Shown: in pieces, positions 18,546 to 28,953 of the stretch
Numbering within the stretch: position 1 is the first letter of the stretch
How the letters are laid out: each line of letters begins with the position of its first letter
Assembly (NCBI RefSeq): GCF_900580675.1
Contig: NZ_UTBG01000172.1
Location: 1 to 41,540, forward strand
From: Pseudomonas viridiflava
GTDB taxonomy: Bacteria; Pseudomonadota; Gammaproteobacteria; Pseudomonadales; Pseudomonadaceae
DNA: 41,540 nucleotides
Reading direction: 5' to 3'
Position numbers and translations under genes: made by a program
Notes under the pieces: model-generated
The model's input: only the letters and a program-made list of their open reading frames with translations
Database searches by the model: none
What the model was told of the DNA's origin: nothing

Positions 18546-18823
18546 TGCTTACCTCGCAAATAGCCGGTGTGTCGCGGTGTGCCAGAACGCTTGAGTCGAG
18601 GTTCTCGGCATCAGTCAGGACAATTCTGAATTCTTTTTGCGAGCAATGGAACTTTTTTATTTTTGACGGTCGTGTGACTTTTTGTGTCGTGATGCTGAAA
18701 TGATGGCATTTTTTTGTCATGAAACTACACGGATATGCTCTGGACTAACCCTCATTAGCCTCATTGCGCTATAAACTATGTCACACATTTTTTTAGCATT
18801 TTTAGTAGTAGGAGCATCAGCAC

Positions 18824-19803
<980 letters not shown>

Positions 19804-19807
<4 letters not shown>

Positions 19808-21327
19808 CCGCCAACGGCAAGAAACCCAAGGCCGAACCCGCTCCACCCACCACGTTGTTTCTGTTCGGCGCCCATGGCGACCTGGTAAAGCGCCTGCTGA
19901 TGCCGGCGCTGTATAACCTCAGTCGTGACGGGTTGCTGGGCGACGGCTTGCGCATCGTCGGCGTGGATCACAACGCGATCAGCGACGCCGATTTCGCCAA
20001 AAAGCTCGAAGATTTCATTCGCACCGAAGCGGCGAGCAAGGTCAAGGGCAATGGGGACAACGCCCTGGACCCGGCCTTGTGGGCGCAATTGGCCAAGGGC
20101 ATCAGCTACGTCGAGGGTGATTTCCTCGACGACAGCACCTACGCCGACATCGCCAGGAAAATCGCCGACAGCGGCACCGACAACGCGGTGTTCTACCTTG
20201 CCACCGCGCCGCGTTTTTTCAGCGACGTGGTGCAGCGCCTGGGCAGTGCCGGCCTGTTGGCGGAAACCGATGACGGTTTCCGTCGCGTGGTGATCGAAAA
20301 GCCGTTCGGTTCCGACCTGGCCACCGCCGAAGCGCTGAACGCCAGCCTGCTCAAGGTAATGAGCGAGAAGCAGATCTATCGCATCGACCATTACCTGGGC
20401 AAGGAGACGGTGCAGAACATTCTGATCAGCCGTTTCTCCAACGTGCTGTTTGAAGCGTTCTGGAACAACCATTACATCGACCACGTGCAAATCACCGCCG
20501 CCGAAACCGTCGGCGTTGAGACGCGGGGTAATTTCTTCGAAAAAACCGGCACCCTGCGCGACATGGTGCCCAACCACCTGTTCCAGCTGCTGGCGATGGT
20601 CGCCATGGAACCGCCGGCGGCGTTTGGCGCCGATGCGGTGCGCGGTGAAAAGGCCAAGGTGGTCGGCGCCATCCGCCCCTGGTCGCTGGAAGATGCGCGG
20701 GCCAACTCGGTCCGTGGCCAATACACCTCCGGTGAAATTGGCGGCAAGCAGCTTCCCGGTTACCGCGAGGAAGCGAATGTCGCGCCTGACAGCAGTACCG
20801 AAACCTTCGTCGCGCTCAAGGTGATGATCGATAACTGGCGCTGGGTCGGCGTGCCGTTTTACCTGCGTACCGGCAAGCGCATGAGCATTCGCGATACCGA
20901 AATCGTGATCTGCTTCAAGCACGCGCCCTATGCGCAATTCCGCGACACTGAAGTGGATGAGCTCAAGCCCACCTACCTGAAAATCCAGATCCAGCCCAAT
21001 GAGGGCATGTGGTTCGACCTGCTGGCGAAAAAGCCTGGGCCGACCCTGGAAATGGCCAATATCGAGCTGGGGTTTGATTACAAGGACTTCTTCGAAATGC
21101 AGCCGTCGACCGGGTATGAAACCCTGATCTACGACTGCATGACCGGTGACCAGACTCTGTTCCAGCGCGCCGACAACATCGAAAACGGCTGGCGTGCGGT
21201 GCAGCCGTTCCTGGATGCGTGGAAGGAAGACGACGGGATCCAGGCCTACAAGGCTGGTGAAGATGGCCCGGCAGCCGCCGATGCCTTGCTGGCTCGCGAT
21301 GGCCGTACGTGGCACAGCCTCGGATGA
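19804..21327 (+). CDS. zwf: Glucose-6-phosphate dehydrogenase
   Basis: A 507-aa glucose-6-phosphate 1-dehydrogenase. The active-site motif RIDHYLGKE, with the catalytic His, lies near residues 191-199. The N-terminal nucleotide loop reads [10 protein letters not shown], where many family members have [14 protein letters not shown] and the [11 protein letters not shown] region also fit. It makes 6-phosphogluconolactone for the pentose-phosphate and Entner-Doudoroff routes. No pgl or eda gene is adjacent, unlike the hex-regulon zwf I recall in Pseudomonas, so this looks like an additional zwf copy paired with gnd. Confidence 0.95.
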
Positions 21328-22148
21328 GTGATGCAGCGATTCATCCCATCCGTTTTATCCTCAGCGACGTGGACGGCACGTTGCTGCATCCCGATCACAG
21401 CCTGAGCCAGCGCACCGCCGATGCGGTGCGTGCGTTGCGCGATGCCGGGGTGTTTTTCAGCCTGGCCAGCGGGCGCCCGCCCAAGGCCATGCGGCACCTG
21501 ATCGAGACGTTTGGCATCGACGTTCCCGTGGCCGGTTTTAATGGCGGCACGCTGGTCAACCCGGATGGCAGCATCCTGGTTGCCCATCACTTGCCGGCAG
21601 AAGCGGCGCTGGTGACCCTGGCAATGTTCTCGGCCGAGCCGGACGTGGAAGTCTGGGTGTTTGCCGATGGCGACTGGCTGCGTCGTGACCCGCCTGGGCC
21701 GATGCAACAGCGTGAGGCCGATGGCCTGGGGTATGGGCCGGTGGTGGTGGAGAGTTTTGAGCCGTACCTGGACCGGGTCGACAAGATCGTCGCTGCCAGC
21801 AATAACACGCAGTTGCTGGTGGAGCTGGAAGCGCGATTGCAGCCCAAGGTGCAAGGGCTGGCACAGGTCTCACGTTCGCAACCGGTGTACCTGGATGTGA
21901 CGGCCATGCTGGCCAACAAGGGCGAGGCCTTGAAGACCTTGGCCGCGCATCTTGGGGTTCCCATCGAGCAGACGGCCGCGATCGGCGATGGTGGCAATGA
22001 CCCGGCGATGTTTCAGGTGGCCGGGTTGTCGATTGCCATGGGGCAGGCGGAAGAAACCGTCAAGCGGCAGGCCAATGTGGTGACTGGCAGCAATGTCGAC
22101 GATGGAGCCGCCGAAGCCATTGAACGGTTTATTCTGACGGCGCGATAA
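21324..22148 (+). CDS. Cof-type HAD-IIB family hydrolase
   Basis: A 274-aa HAD phosphatase with motif I SDVDGTLL, motif II SLASGRPP, and the late motif AIGDGGNDPAMF, with a type-IIB cap between them. Cof-type enzymes dephosphorylate small sugar phosphates or cofactors. ATG 21324 overlaps the zwf stop (21325-21327), so it is the third gene of the gnd-zwf operon and may act on a pentose-phosphate intermediate; that role is inferred from context only. Confidence 0.9.
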   Translation: MSDAAIHPIRFILSDVDGTLLHPDHSLSQRTADAVRALRDAGVFFSLASGRPPKAMRHLIETFGIDVPVAGFNGGTLVNPDGSILVAHHLPAEAALVTLAMFSAEPDVEVWVFADGDWLRRDPPGPMQQREADGLGYGPVVVESFEPYLDRVDKIVAASNNTQLLVELEARLQPKVQGLAQVSRSQPVYLDVTAMLANKGEALKTLAAHLGVPIEQTAAIGDGGNDPAMFQVAGLSIAMGQAEETVKRQANVVTGSNVDDGAAEAIERFILTAR

Positions 22149-22168
22149 GCGCTGGTGCTCTAACACTG

Positions 22169-22201
22169 AACTAGCGCCCATTAATTCAATGGGCGTTAGT
22201 T
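22169..22201. terminator. Bidirectional hairpin between converging genes
   Basis: A 14-bp stem (22169-22182 with 22188-22201, one wobble pair) with a 5-nt loop lies between the stop of the HAD gene and the stop of the minus-strand 86-aa gene. The U-run is weak on both strands, so termination strength is uncertain, but its position and symmetry fit a shared terminator. Confidence 0.65.
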
Positions 22202-22212
22202 GCAGTATCGAA

Positions 22213-22473
22213 TTACTTCGGCATCGCCCAAGACAGCAACTGGTGGCCATCTTTATCGAGTTCGGCGCGAGCCTGCAACAGCAGGTTTTCCAACTGGGCC
22301 GGGTCGGTGTAGGCGCTCGAGGACAGTTGTTTACTGCCGATGCGGGTATTGGTGCGGTCGATGACGCTCAGGCTGAGGGCGCCATTGCCATCGTGCCAGG
22401 CCACGCACTGAAAGGGCTGGAAAGCACGGTCTGCAATCAAAAGAGCTTCGTTGATGCGCAGCGGAGCGTTCAT
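22213..22473 (-). CDS. 86-aa cytoplasmic protein, unknown function
   Basis: An 86-aa protein beginning MNAPLRINEALLIADRAFQP and ending HQLLSWAMPK. It has no signal peptide or membrane segment. The central part (CVAWHDGNGALSLSVIDRTN) looks like an alternating beta sheet, and the end is helical (DPAQLENLLLQARAEL). An upstream extension in frame to 22575 has no protein-like composition, so I take ATG 22473. I do not recognise a named family, though the composition is that of a conserved Pseudomonas protein. Confidence 0.65.
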   Translation of the reverse strand: MNAPLRINEALLIADRAFQPFQCVAWHDGNGALSLSVIDRTNTRIGSKQLSSSAYTDPAQLENLLLQARAELDKDGHQLLSWAMPK

Positions 22474-22607
22474 GTGGGTCTTCTCTCTCATTGCCCATTC
22501 AAGTGAGTACCGTTGGTTGGGCAGGCCAAACGGTGAGTTACTTGTACTGATGCACGATGACCGGGTACGGGTCACATGTTAGAGCGAGAAATTTTAACTT
22601 TCCCTGA

Positions 22608-22798
22608 TTGACGTCATGTAAGCGGCTGTTTTGAAAGCTGAATAAATGCCGCGGCGTTGCACATCTTTTTTGCTGGAAATCCGCGGAAATGGCTTTTTGC
22701 CCGCACTTATCGCGAAACGTTACAAGCCCAGCGTCAAGACCTTGCTAGTGTAAGCGCCAGGCGTCACAAACCGTTGTTTCATAATAACTTTTGACGCC
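22608..22798 (+). promoter_or_regulatory. Repeated TGACGY elements upstream of the sigma-54 activator gene
   Basis: The 234-nt gap before the activator gene holds a palindrome TGACGTCA (22609-22616), GCGTCAAG (22731-22738), and an inverted pair GGCGTCA (22760-22766) / TGACGCC (22792-22798). The last arm ends 11 nt before the start codon. The recurrence suggests binding by one regulator, perhaps the activator itself; this is inferred from the pattern only. Confidence 0.35.
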
Positions 22799-22809
22799 AA
22801 GGAATAGTC

Positions 22810-24135
22810 ATGATTGTGACACCTGTGCAGCGCCGCTTGCTTGTGGTCGATCCCTGCGACGACTGCCACGGGTTATTGCCCGGCTTGCGCACTGCTGGGT
22901 GGGAAGTGGACAGCTGTGCCCTGGAAACCGTCGGTGAACGCACCTGCGACGTGGGGTTGCTGCGGTTACAGCCTTATCACCTAGAGCGCCCCGAAGCGGT
23001 CAAGGAGCTGATCAGCCGCAGCGGCACCGAGTGGATCGCAGTGCTCAGCCAGGACGTATTGCGCCTGCAGAATGTCGGTGACTTTGTCTGCGAGTGGTTT
23101 TTCGATTTCCACACTCTACCTTTCGACGTCGCCCGCGTGCAGGTCACCCTTGGCCGGGCCTTCGGCATGGCGCGCCTGCGTGGCAAGGGCCATACGCAGG
23201 TGGATGAGCCCGAGCACGAACTGCTGGGTGACAGCCGCCCGATTCGTGAGCTGCGCAAGTTGTTATCCAAGTTGGCGCCGACCGAATCCCCGGTATTGAT
23301 TCGCGGCGACAGCGGCACCGGCAAAGAGCTGGTGGCCAAGACCCTGCATCGCCAGTCCCAGCGCCACGCCAAGCCGTTTGTGGCGATCAACTGCGGGGCG
23401 ATTCCCGAACATTTGATCCAGTCCGAACTGTTTGGCCATGAGAAGGGCGCGTTTACCGGTGCCCATCAACGCAAGGTCGGGCGGATCGAGGCGGCTAACG
23501 GCGGCACGCTGTTTCTGGATGAGATCGGCGATCTGCCCATGGAGCTGCAAGCCAACCTCCTGCGGTTTCTTCAGGAAAAACAAATCGAGCGGGTCGGCGG
23601 CAGCCAGCCGATTCCCGTGGATGTGCGCGTACTGGCCGCGACCCACGTCGACCTCGAGGCGGCGGTGGAGAAGGGCACCTTCCGCGAAGACTTGTATTAC
23701 CGCCTGAATGTCCTGCAAGTGGTGACCGCACCCTTGCGCGAACGCCATGGTGACGTGGCAATGCTGGCTAATCATTTTTCCCGTTTCTACAGCCAGGAAA
23801 CCGGCCGTCGCCCGCGCAGTTTCAGCGAAGACGCCCTGGTGGCGATGGGGCAGCACCCTTGGCCGGGCAATGTGCGCGAGCTGGCCAACCGCGTGCGCCG
23901 TGGCCTGGTGCTTGCCGAGGGGCGGCAGATCGAGGCCGTTGATCTGGGACTGGAAGGCGAACAGGCAATTTCGTTGCCGATGGCTACACTGGAAGACTAC
24001 AAGCACCGCGCCGAACGTCAGGCGCTGTGCGATGTGCTCAACCGGCACAGCGACAACCTGAGTGTCGCGGCCCGTGTGCTCGGGGTTTCCCGGCCCACGT
24101 TCTATCGGTTGTTGCACAAACACCAGATCCGCTAG
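22810..24135 (+). CDS. Sigma-54 activator with VpsR-like N-terminal domain
   Basis: A 441-aa bacterial enhancer-binding protein. Residues 1-125 lack the usual receiver phosphorylation pattern; with FFDFHTLP (97-104) and TLGRAFGMARL they resemble the VpsR N-terminal domain. The AAA+ domain has Walker A GDSGTGKE (166-173), an intact sigma-54 contact loop GAFTGA (213-218), Walker B GTLFLDEIGD, and FREDLYYRLN. A Fis-type helix-turn-helix closes the protein (NLSVAARVLGVSRPTFYRLL). VpsR of Vibrio activates biofilm genes and responds to c-di-GMP. Converging on the fap operon, which has a -24/-12 promoter, this is the best candidate for its activator. Confidence 0.88.
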   Translation: MIVTPVQRRLLVVDPCDDCHGLLPGLRTAGWEVDSCALETVGERTCDVGLLRLQPYHLERPEAVKELISRSGTEWIAVLSQDVLRLQNVGDFVCEWFFDFHTLPFDVARVQVTLGRAFGMARLRGKGHTQVDEPEHELLGDSRPIRELRKLLSKLAPTESPVLIRGDSGTGKELVAKTLHRQSQRHAKPFVAINCGAIPEHLIQSELFGHEKGAFTGAHQRKVGRIEAANGGTLFLDEIGDLPMELQANLLRFLQEKQIERVGGSQPIPVDVRVLAATHVDLEAAVEKGTFREDLYYRLNVLQVVTAPLRERHGDVAMLANHFSRFYSQETGRRPRSFSEDALVAMGQHPWPGNVRELANRVRRGLVLAEGRQIEAVDLGLEGEQAISLPMATLEDYKHRAERQALCDVLNRHSDNLSVAARVLGVSRPTFYRLLHKHQIR

Positions 24136-24148
24136 GGCGGGTAAACCG

Positions 24149-24186
24149 AAAAGCCCCGCAACGACCTTTATCGTTGCGGGGCTTTT
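24149..24186. terminator. Strong bidirectional terminator, activator gene / fapF
   Basis: A perfect 16-bp stem (24149-24164 with 24171-24186) with a 6-nt loop begins with AAAA and ends with TTTT, so it can terminate transcription in both directions. It lies 13 nt after the activator stop and 11 nt beyond the fapF stop. Confidence 0.95.
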
Positions 24187-24197
24187 CCTTGTGCGCT

Positions 24198-25502
24198 CTA
24201 GAAGTAGTAAGGGAATTTCAGGCTGAACGTAAAGTCCGGCGCGTCATCCGTCATACCAATCGCCAGGTCGGGGACGATCGTCAAGTTGTCCGACGCCGCA
24301 ATCGTCATCCCCACGTTGAAGTAGCCGGCGTTGGCGTCGCTGGACACCACCGATTGCCAGTCGCCGCCATTAGGTTTGAGCTTGCTCTTGCGTTGTATGA
24401 GGTCTGAGACCGAGAACGACATACTCATTTTTTCGTTCAGTGCGAAGGCAACGCCAAGGCCTAACTGGAAGCTGTCGCCCAGGCTGACCTTGCCGCCGAC
24501 CTTTTGGTTGATGTCACTGCTGATATCGTCGAACGACTCTTCGAAGTTATGGGTGTAGGACAGCGAACCAAACAGCACGGCCGGGTCGAACGTCTTGACC
24601 AGGGAAATGCCCGGCGTGATCGACCATACGCCATTACCGGTTGGCAGGTTTTCCGGTACGTAAAGGCTATCGTTGTTGGCCGACCTGACCAGCTTGATAC
24701 CAAAGGGTTCTTTACCCGTTGGGGCCTTGACGCGTAACGACACCACCGCGTCCGGCAGGGTGGGGGTTTCGTCGAGGAACTTGTAGGCCACGCCGAAGTT
24801 GACATCGCCGATGGTAGGGTCGCGGGTGACCGACTCTTCCGATGTCGCGCCAGCGTTGTTACCGGCGCCGCCGGACTGGTAGGTCGATTCGCGGTACACC
24901 ACCGGCACGTTCACATCGAACTGCCAGCGATTATCGAGGTTGTAGCGGCCGGTCAGGTCCAGGGTCCAGTTATCCGACTTGATGCGGTCCAGGTTGATGT
25001 TGCCGAGGAAGATCGAGTCCAGTGCCAGAAAGCCGTTGAGGGTGAGCTGGCGCGCATCGTAGCGCGCGTAGGTGACCCCGGTTTCAAAGCTGAACTTGCC
25101 ATTGCCGAAGAAGCCACTGGCTTCGTTATAGAGGTTACTGACACTTTGCGCGGGCGCCGAATCGTCCTTGAGCGACTGACCATAGGAACTGCCGCCGCCA
25201 CCGGCGCCACCGGATGCGGCCGCAGCGCCAGTGCCTGCCACGGCTGTGCCGTTGGCCTTCTGGAAATCCGCTGGAGATTTGGCCAGGCGCTTGGGCGCTG
25301 GTGCCGCCGGTTGATCCTCCACCTGGCGCACGCGTTGCTCCAACACCGCGAGGGCTTTTTGCTGCACTTCGTACCGCTGCTTGAGTTCCAGAAGCTCCTG
25401 TTTGAGGGTCGCTATATCAGCGTCCGGCGCGGCATACAGCATGGATGCGGGCAAGAGGGTGCTCAAACAGACCACCGTACGTAGCGATAACGATCGATGC
25501 AT
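24198..25502 (-). CDS. fapF: FapF, outer-membrane pore for amyloid secretion
   Basis: A 434-aa outer-membrane protein. It has a signal peptide (about 1-25, ending LYAAP), a coiled coil at about 28-62 ([24 protein letters not shown]), an Ala/Gly/Pro-rich linker to about 115, and a C-terminal beta barrel ending in FKFPYYF-like aromatic sequence (FSLKFPYYF) typical of outer-membrane insertion. This order is the known FapF architecture: a trimeric barrel plugged by a helix, exporting FapB, FapC and FapE. It is the last gene of the operon and is followed by a strong terminator. Confidence 0.93.
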   Translation of the reverse strand: MHRSLSLRTVVCLSTLLPASMLYAAPDADIATLKQELLELKQRYEVQQKALAVLEQRVRQVEDQPAAPAPKRLAKSPADFQKANGTAVAGTGAAAASGGAGGGGSSYGQSLKDDSAPAQSVSNLYNEASGFFGNGKFSFETGVTYARYDARQLTLNGFLALDSIFLGNINLDRIKSDNWTLDLTGRYNLDNRWQFDVNVPVVYRESTYQSGGAGNNAGATSEESVTRDPTIGDVNFGVAYKFLDETPTLPDAVVSLRVKAPTGKEPFGIKLVRSANNDSLYVPENLPTGNGVWSITPGISLVKTFDPAVLFGSLSYTHNFEESFDDISSDINQKVGGKVSLGDSFQLGLGVAFALNEKMSMSFSVSDLIQRKSKLKPNGGDWQSVVSSDANAGYFNVGMTIAASDNLTIVPDLAIGMTDDAPDFTFSLKFPYYF

Positions 25503-25550
25503 GAAATAAGCCGTCCTTTCTAATGCGTAAGTGTCGAGGGTCAGCGTAGT

Positions 25551-26297
25551 TCAATAACCGAGTGTACGTAGGCCTTTGAGTTGATCCAGATTGCAGTTCA
25601 GCGCCGGGTTGTTCAGTCCGTTATTGCCCATCACCACATTGAGTTGGGTCATGTTGTTGACGAAGTTGGTATTGCCGGTCAATACCGTGCCTTGCAGTAC
25701 TTGGCCGCCGCCAATCTGCTGGAGACTGTTGCCTTGGCTATGGTTGGCCTGGATCGCCATCTGCACGCCGCCATTGTTGGCCGAAACGCTGACGCGGCCC
25801 GCCGCGCTGTCGCCAGTCACCGTGCCGCCGGCCACCAGCACTTGCCCGGATTGCACGATGTTGGAAGGCGCGAAGCCGTTTTCGGTGACGTTGATACCCA
25901 CATTGTTATAGGCGCTGTTGCCATCGCCGGCGGTGCGTACGCTTTGGGTCACACCCGTACCGGTGCCCAGGCCCGCGCCCCCGATCACATTGCCGGTGCC
26001 CGTGTTCTGGTGGGTGCCCGTACCTGCCGAGCCGGTGGTCTGCACGTAAAATTGCGGGGTGATAGTCGATGAGTCGACTTGCATACTGGCCTTGCCGGTG
26101 ATGGTGTCACCGATGGCGTTGGTCCAGGTGCTGCTCATGACAATGCCGAAGCTGATGATTCGCCCCGGCATTACATAACGGCCGCGCAGTTCGGCCATTT
26201 CCGAATCCTTGAGTTCGATCGGTTTGAACCCCGATGAAGCATAAGCGGGCATTGAGGCTGCCAGACACAAGACCGTCAGCCAACGGGAAGTGTTCAT
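25551..26297 (-). CDS. fapE: FapE, minor secreted component of the Fap fibril
   Basis: A 248-aa secreted protein with a signal peptide ending at AYA (about residue 20). The mature protein starts SSGFKPIELKDSEMAELRGRYV, followed by Gly/Asn/Thr/Gln-rich sequence with TGTGNVIGG-type runs, and ends NPALNCNLDQLKGLRTLGY with a lone late Cys. Composition, length and place between fapD and fapF match FapE, which is exported and found in small amounts in fibrils. The gap to fapF is 48 nt with no terminator visible. Confidence 0.92.
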   Translation of the reverse strand: MNTSRWLTVLCLAASMPAYASSGFKPIELKDSEMAELRGRYVMPGRIISFGIVMSSTWTNAIGDTITGKASMQVDSSTITPQFYVQTTGSAGTGTHQNTGTGNVIGGAGLGTGTGVTQSVRTAGDGNSAYNNVGINVTENGFAPSNIVQSGQVLVAGGTVTGDSAAGRVSVSANNGGVQMAIQANHSQGNSLQQIGGGQVLQGTVLTGNTNFVNNMTQLNVVMGNNGLNNPALNCNLDQLKGLRTLGY

Positions 26298-26335
26298 CTG
26301 CTGCTCCTGGAGCGTCCTGCCCCTTGTTGCGCTTC

Positions 26336-27016
26336 TTAGAAGAAGTCGCTCTGGATGAAACCGAAATCCATCAGCTCGGCATCGCCTACCGGCCTGAACT
26401 CATTCAACTGGTTCTTGGCGGTCAGCGGTGTGGGCGGGTCGAGCAAGGCGTTGGCCTTGTCGTAACCTTCACCCAGCACGGCGAAGACGATGCCATTCCA
26501 GCCCTTGACGAAGTCGTCGTGTGAATAGCGTTTATGGCCCAGTACCGGGTCGCCGATATAGACCCAGTCTTTGTCCGTGCGCTGTAACACCACGAAGTGC
26601 TTGTAGCCACGAATCTCCAGCAGTACCACTACGGGGATCTTCACGGTTGCCAGGGTCTCTGGCCCGATCTTGTAGCCCCGGGCACGCATGCCGATGCTTT
26701 CGAGGTAGCGCTTCATGTCCAGCATGGAGAAGCCCTGGGTACGTACCAGGGCCTGGTCTGCATTGACCAGCATGCCTTTGATGACGTGGTCTTCGTCTAC
26801 GTCCAGCCAATAGCCCTGGCGCAGAATGGTGGCGAGTGCCGCAGCACCGCAGCTGAAATCGGTTTTCTGTTCCACCAGGTTGGCGAACCGGCGCTCACGG
26901 ATACTCTCGACCTTCTTGTAGATGACTGCACCGCCAGGCATGGCGGAGATCGCCATGGTGCCTGCCCAGGAAGGGCCGGTGAGCAACATCAGGAGGGTAA
27001 GGGTCGCGAGGCGCAT
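26336..27016 (-). CDS. fapD: FapD, C39-like cysteine protease
   Basis: A 226-aa periplasmic protein with a signal peptide (1-18, WAG) and a C39-like peptidase domain. The oxyanion Gln50 and catalytic Cys56 are in VEQKTDFSCGAAALATIL, His140 in GYKHFVVLQ and Asp156 in YIGDPVLG. The same fold in ABC exporters cuts double-Gly leaders; in Fap it is needed for fibril assembly. Start 27016 puts the signal peptide first; an in-frame extension to 27106 crosses the terminator and overlaps fapC, so it is unlikely to be used. Confidence 0.93.
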   Translation of the reverse strand: MRLATLTLLMLLTGPSWAGTMAISAMPGGAVIYKKVESIRERRFANLVEQKTDFSCGAAALATILRQGYWLDVDEDHVIKGMLVNADQALVRTQGFSMLDMKRYLESIGMRARGYKIGPETLATVKIPVVVLLEIRGYKHFVVLQRTDKDWVYIGDPVLGHKRYSHDDFVKGWNGIVFAVLGEGYDKANALLDPPTPLTAKNQLNEFRPVGDAELMDFGFIQSDFF

Positions 27017-27044
27017 GAACGTATGACCTGTTGGACGCTGGAAT

Positions 27045-27070
27045 AAAAAAGGGCCTTGTTGCCAAGGCCC
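27045..27070 (-). terminator. Terminator-like hairpin between fapC and fapD
   Basis: An 8-bp stem (GGGCCTTG 27051-27058 with CAAGGCCC 27063-27070, 4-nt loop) is followed on the minus strand by six Ts (27050-27045). It begins 7 nt after the fapC stop and ends 28 nt before the fapD start. It has full intrinsic-terminator form inside the operon and should lower expression of fapDEF relative to fapABC. Confidence 0.85.
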
Positions 27071-27077
27071 CATTGCA

Positions 27078-27827
27078 TCAGAAGCGCACGCCGCTGGAGC
27101 AGACACTGCAACCCTGGCCTACAGAGAGGCTGTTGCTGCCTTGGTTGCCCGAGCCGGACAGTACGTTCACCCCAACGTTGCCGCTGTTGGAGTTGACCGA
27201 GTTGTCCAGGCTGGCATTGTTGGACACGTATTGAGGTTTGCTGCCATGGCCGTAACCGTGGCTGGTCGCGGCGGTGTTGAGGTAGCTGTTGTTGAGCGAG
27301 TTTTGCTCGGTGTTGGCGGCTGCGGCGATGTTTTTGCCGTCAGCGGTAGTGATCGCCAGGTTGTTTTTACCTTGGTTGCCTTGACCCGACAGGCCGTTGT
27401 AGCCCACGTTGCCGGAGTTTCTGTTGACCGAGTTATCCAGCGACGCGTTGTTCTGGGTGCCTTTGTTGACGAAGTTGTTGTGCTGGCTGCTTTGATCAAC
27501 ATCGATCACGGCAAACACGGTCGCAAAGTCACCTTTGGCACTGGAGATAGCGCCGGCGTTGTCAGCCTGGTTGCCGGAACCCGACAGCACGTTGACCCCA
27601 GTGTTACCGCTGTTGCCGGTTACCGAACCGTCAGCAGAAGCGTTGTTTTCGGTATTGGTGTCGTCGAATTTGTTGTGTTCACTTTTTTGCACGTCAGTGA
27701 CCACAGCAGCGACGGTACCGGTTGGTTGCGGCGCTGGGTGCCAGCCACCACCACCTGCTTGAGCAGCAGCAGCCATGAGCGCGGCGAGAGCGAAAACCAT
27801 TGGTTTCAGAGCCATTTGAGGTTTCAT
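27078..27827 (-). CDS. fapC: FapC, major amyloid subunit
   Basis: A 249-aa secreted fibril protein with a signal peptide (about 1-24). Three imperfect repeats, R1 about 60-95, R2 about 125-158 and R3 about 202-236, share the pattern NNAS.D.SV..NSGN.G.N.LSG.GNQ. They are joined by linkers of about 30 and 43 residues that are rich in Asn and Ala. Each repeat should form a cross-beta layer of the fibril. The C-terminus has CSVC (240-243), the CxxC typical of FapC. A good ribosome site, AAGGAGAAACACC, precedes ATG 27827. The linkers are short compared with some other species, giving a small FapC. Confidence 0.95.
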   Translation of the reverse strand: MKPQMALKPMVFALAALMAAAAQAGGGGWHPAPQPTGTVAAVVTDVQKSEHNKFDDTNTENNASADGSVTGNSGNTGVNVLSGSGNQADNAGAISSAKGDFATVFAVIDVDQSSQHNNFVNKGTQNNASLDNSVNRNSGNVGYNGLSGQGNQGKNNLAITTADGKNIAAAANTEQNSLNNSYLNTAATSHGYGHGSKPQYVSNNASLDNSVNSNSGNVGVNVLSGSGNQGSNSLSVGQGCSVCSSGVRF

Positions 27828-27894
27828 GGTGTTTCTCCTTGCTTCTAATTAGTTGGTTAAGTGTTGGTACGGTCTAACTAGTGCTACCAAGCTG

Positions 27895-28446
27895 TTACTT
27901 GATAGTGATGCCAAGGGTGTTAGCCACTCGGTTCCCCACCCCGGCACTCTGGTTCACCTGAATCACTCCTCGGCTGCCGGTGAAGGCCTGGTCGCTTGTC
28001 ACGACCTGGCGGCTGCCAGTGGTGGAGGTGAGCCCTGAGTCGGTTGCCAGCGTCGTCGTGTTCTGTTGCAACAAGACGCTGTCGTCGATGCTTTGCGGGC
28101 CAGGATTGACGCTGATCCGCACGGCATTGATTGATTGGTTATTGGCCCCGGCCGACTGGTTGATGCCCAACATGCCGTTGCCATTGGTAAAAGAATTGCC
28201 CTCGATTGCCGCCTTGGCGTTCAGGGAGGGGTCGACCTTGCCGTTCATGTTCTGGAGATTGACGGTGGTCGCCTGGCCACCGAGCGCGACGGCACGGTTG
28301 TTGGCCATTTGTTGCTGGTTGCCCGCCGCTTGGTTGATCGACGAGTTGCCGCTGTAGCCCTTGCCGCTGTTGTTGATCACTGCGGTGTTGTCGGCCATGG
28401 CCGCAGCGCTGCCCAGCAGGGCAAGGATGAGCACGGGCAGTTTCAT
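27895..28446 (-). CDS. fapB: FapB, amyloid nucleator / minor subunit
   Basis: A 183-aa secreted protein with a signal peptide ending AMA (about 18). Three repeats carry [34 protein letters not shown] and [17 protein letters not shown], the FapB pattern and similar in logic to FapC repeats. It is thought to nucleate FapC fibrils, like CsgB in curli. Its start overlaps the fapA stop (ATGA), so the two are translationally coupled; a 67-nt gap precedes fapC. Confidence 0.94.
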   Translation of the reverse strand: MKLPVLILALLGSAAAMADNTAVINNSGKGYSGNSSINQAAGNQQQMANNRAVALGGQATTVNLQNMNGKVDPSLNAKAAIEGNSFTNGNGMLGINQSAGANNQSINAVRISVNPGPQSIDDSVLLQQNTTTLATDSGLTSTTGSRQVVTSDQAFTGSRGVIQVNQSAGVGNRVANTLGITIK

Positions 28447-28898
28447 GGTTTGCCCCCCAGCATGCTGCCGATGTTGTTCAAGGGCGCCATGCCACGCGAA
28501 ATCGAGTCGCTGATCTGCCCACCCATGCTGGCGCTGCCGCCACCGTGGCCCGCAGCAGCACCGGTGCCCAACGTGGACATGCCGTTTTGCGTAGCACTCA
28601 AGCCGGAGAGGTTGCCGTTGGGCTGGATGGCGCGGGTGATGCTCAAGCCGCTGCTGACGTTTCCGAAGTCACGGTCACTCAGCTCGCCTGAAAGGGCGCC
28701 GAGGATTTCTCTGCTGGGATTGGCATTGGCGGTCTGGGGGTAAGGGTCAGGACCAAAGGAGGATCGGCCATACATGTGGCCCTGTACGTCGCGCCCGGTC
28801 ACGATCACGCCGTCGCCTGCAAGAGTCGGAAGACTGATGCCGGCGCTGAGTACACAGCTGACCAGCAGTACGTTCATCGAGCCTTGAGTGAGTGTCAT
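28443..28898 (-). CDS. fapA: FapA, periplasmic chaperone-like Fap protein
   Basis: A 151-aa protein with an N-terminal signal peptide to about residue 28 (ISLPTLAG). The mature region has [18 protein letters not shown] near the start, a Gly/Ser/Ala-rich middle, and ends GSMLGGKP. This and its first place in the operon identify FapA, which in other strains affects the FapB/FapC ratio in fibrils and may act as a chaperone. AAGGA precedes both GTG 28901 and ATG 28898; I chose the ATG. The leader from the predicted promoter is about 45 nt. Confidence 0.9.
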   Translation of the reverse strand: MTLTQGSMNVLLVSCVLSAGISLPTLAGDGVIVTGRDVQGHMYGRSSFGPDPYPQTANANPSREILGALSGELSDRDFGNVSSGLSITRAIQPNGNLSGLSATQNGMSTLGTGAAAGHGGGSASMGGQISDSISRGMAPLNNIGSMLGGKP

Positions 28899-28953
28899 CA
28901 CGGCGGTATTCCTTATTCTTCACGCTGACCCTAAACAGCGCTGTAAGGGATAG

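Noticed and set aside
27017..27106. N-terminal extension of fapD
   Set aside because: It overlaps fapC, crosses the terminator hairpin and would bury the signal peptide.
27078..27827. Repeats in fapC as a CRISPR or tandem DNA array
   Set aside because: They are imperfect protein repeats with unequal spacing, within a signal-peptide-bearing frame.
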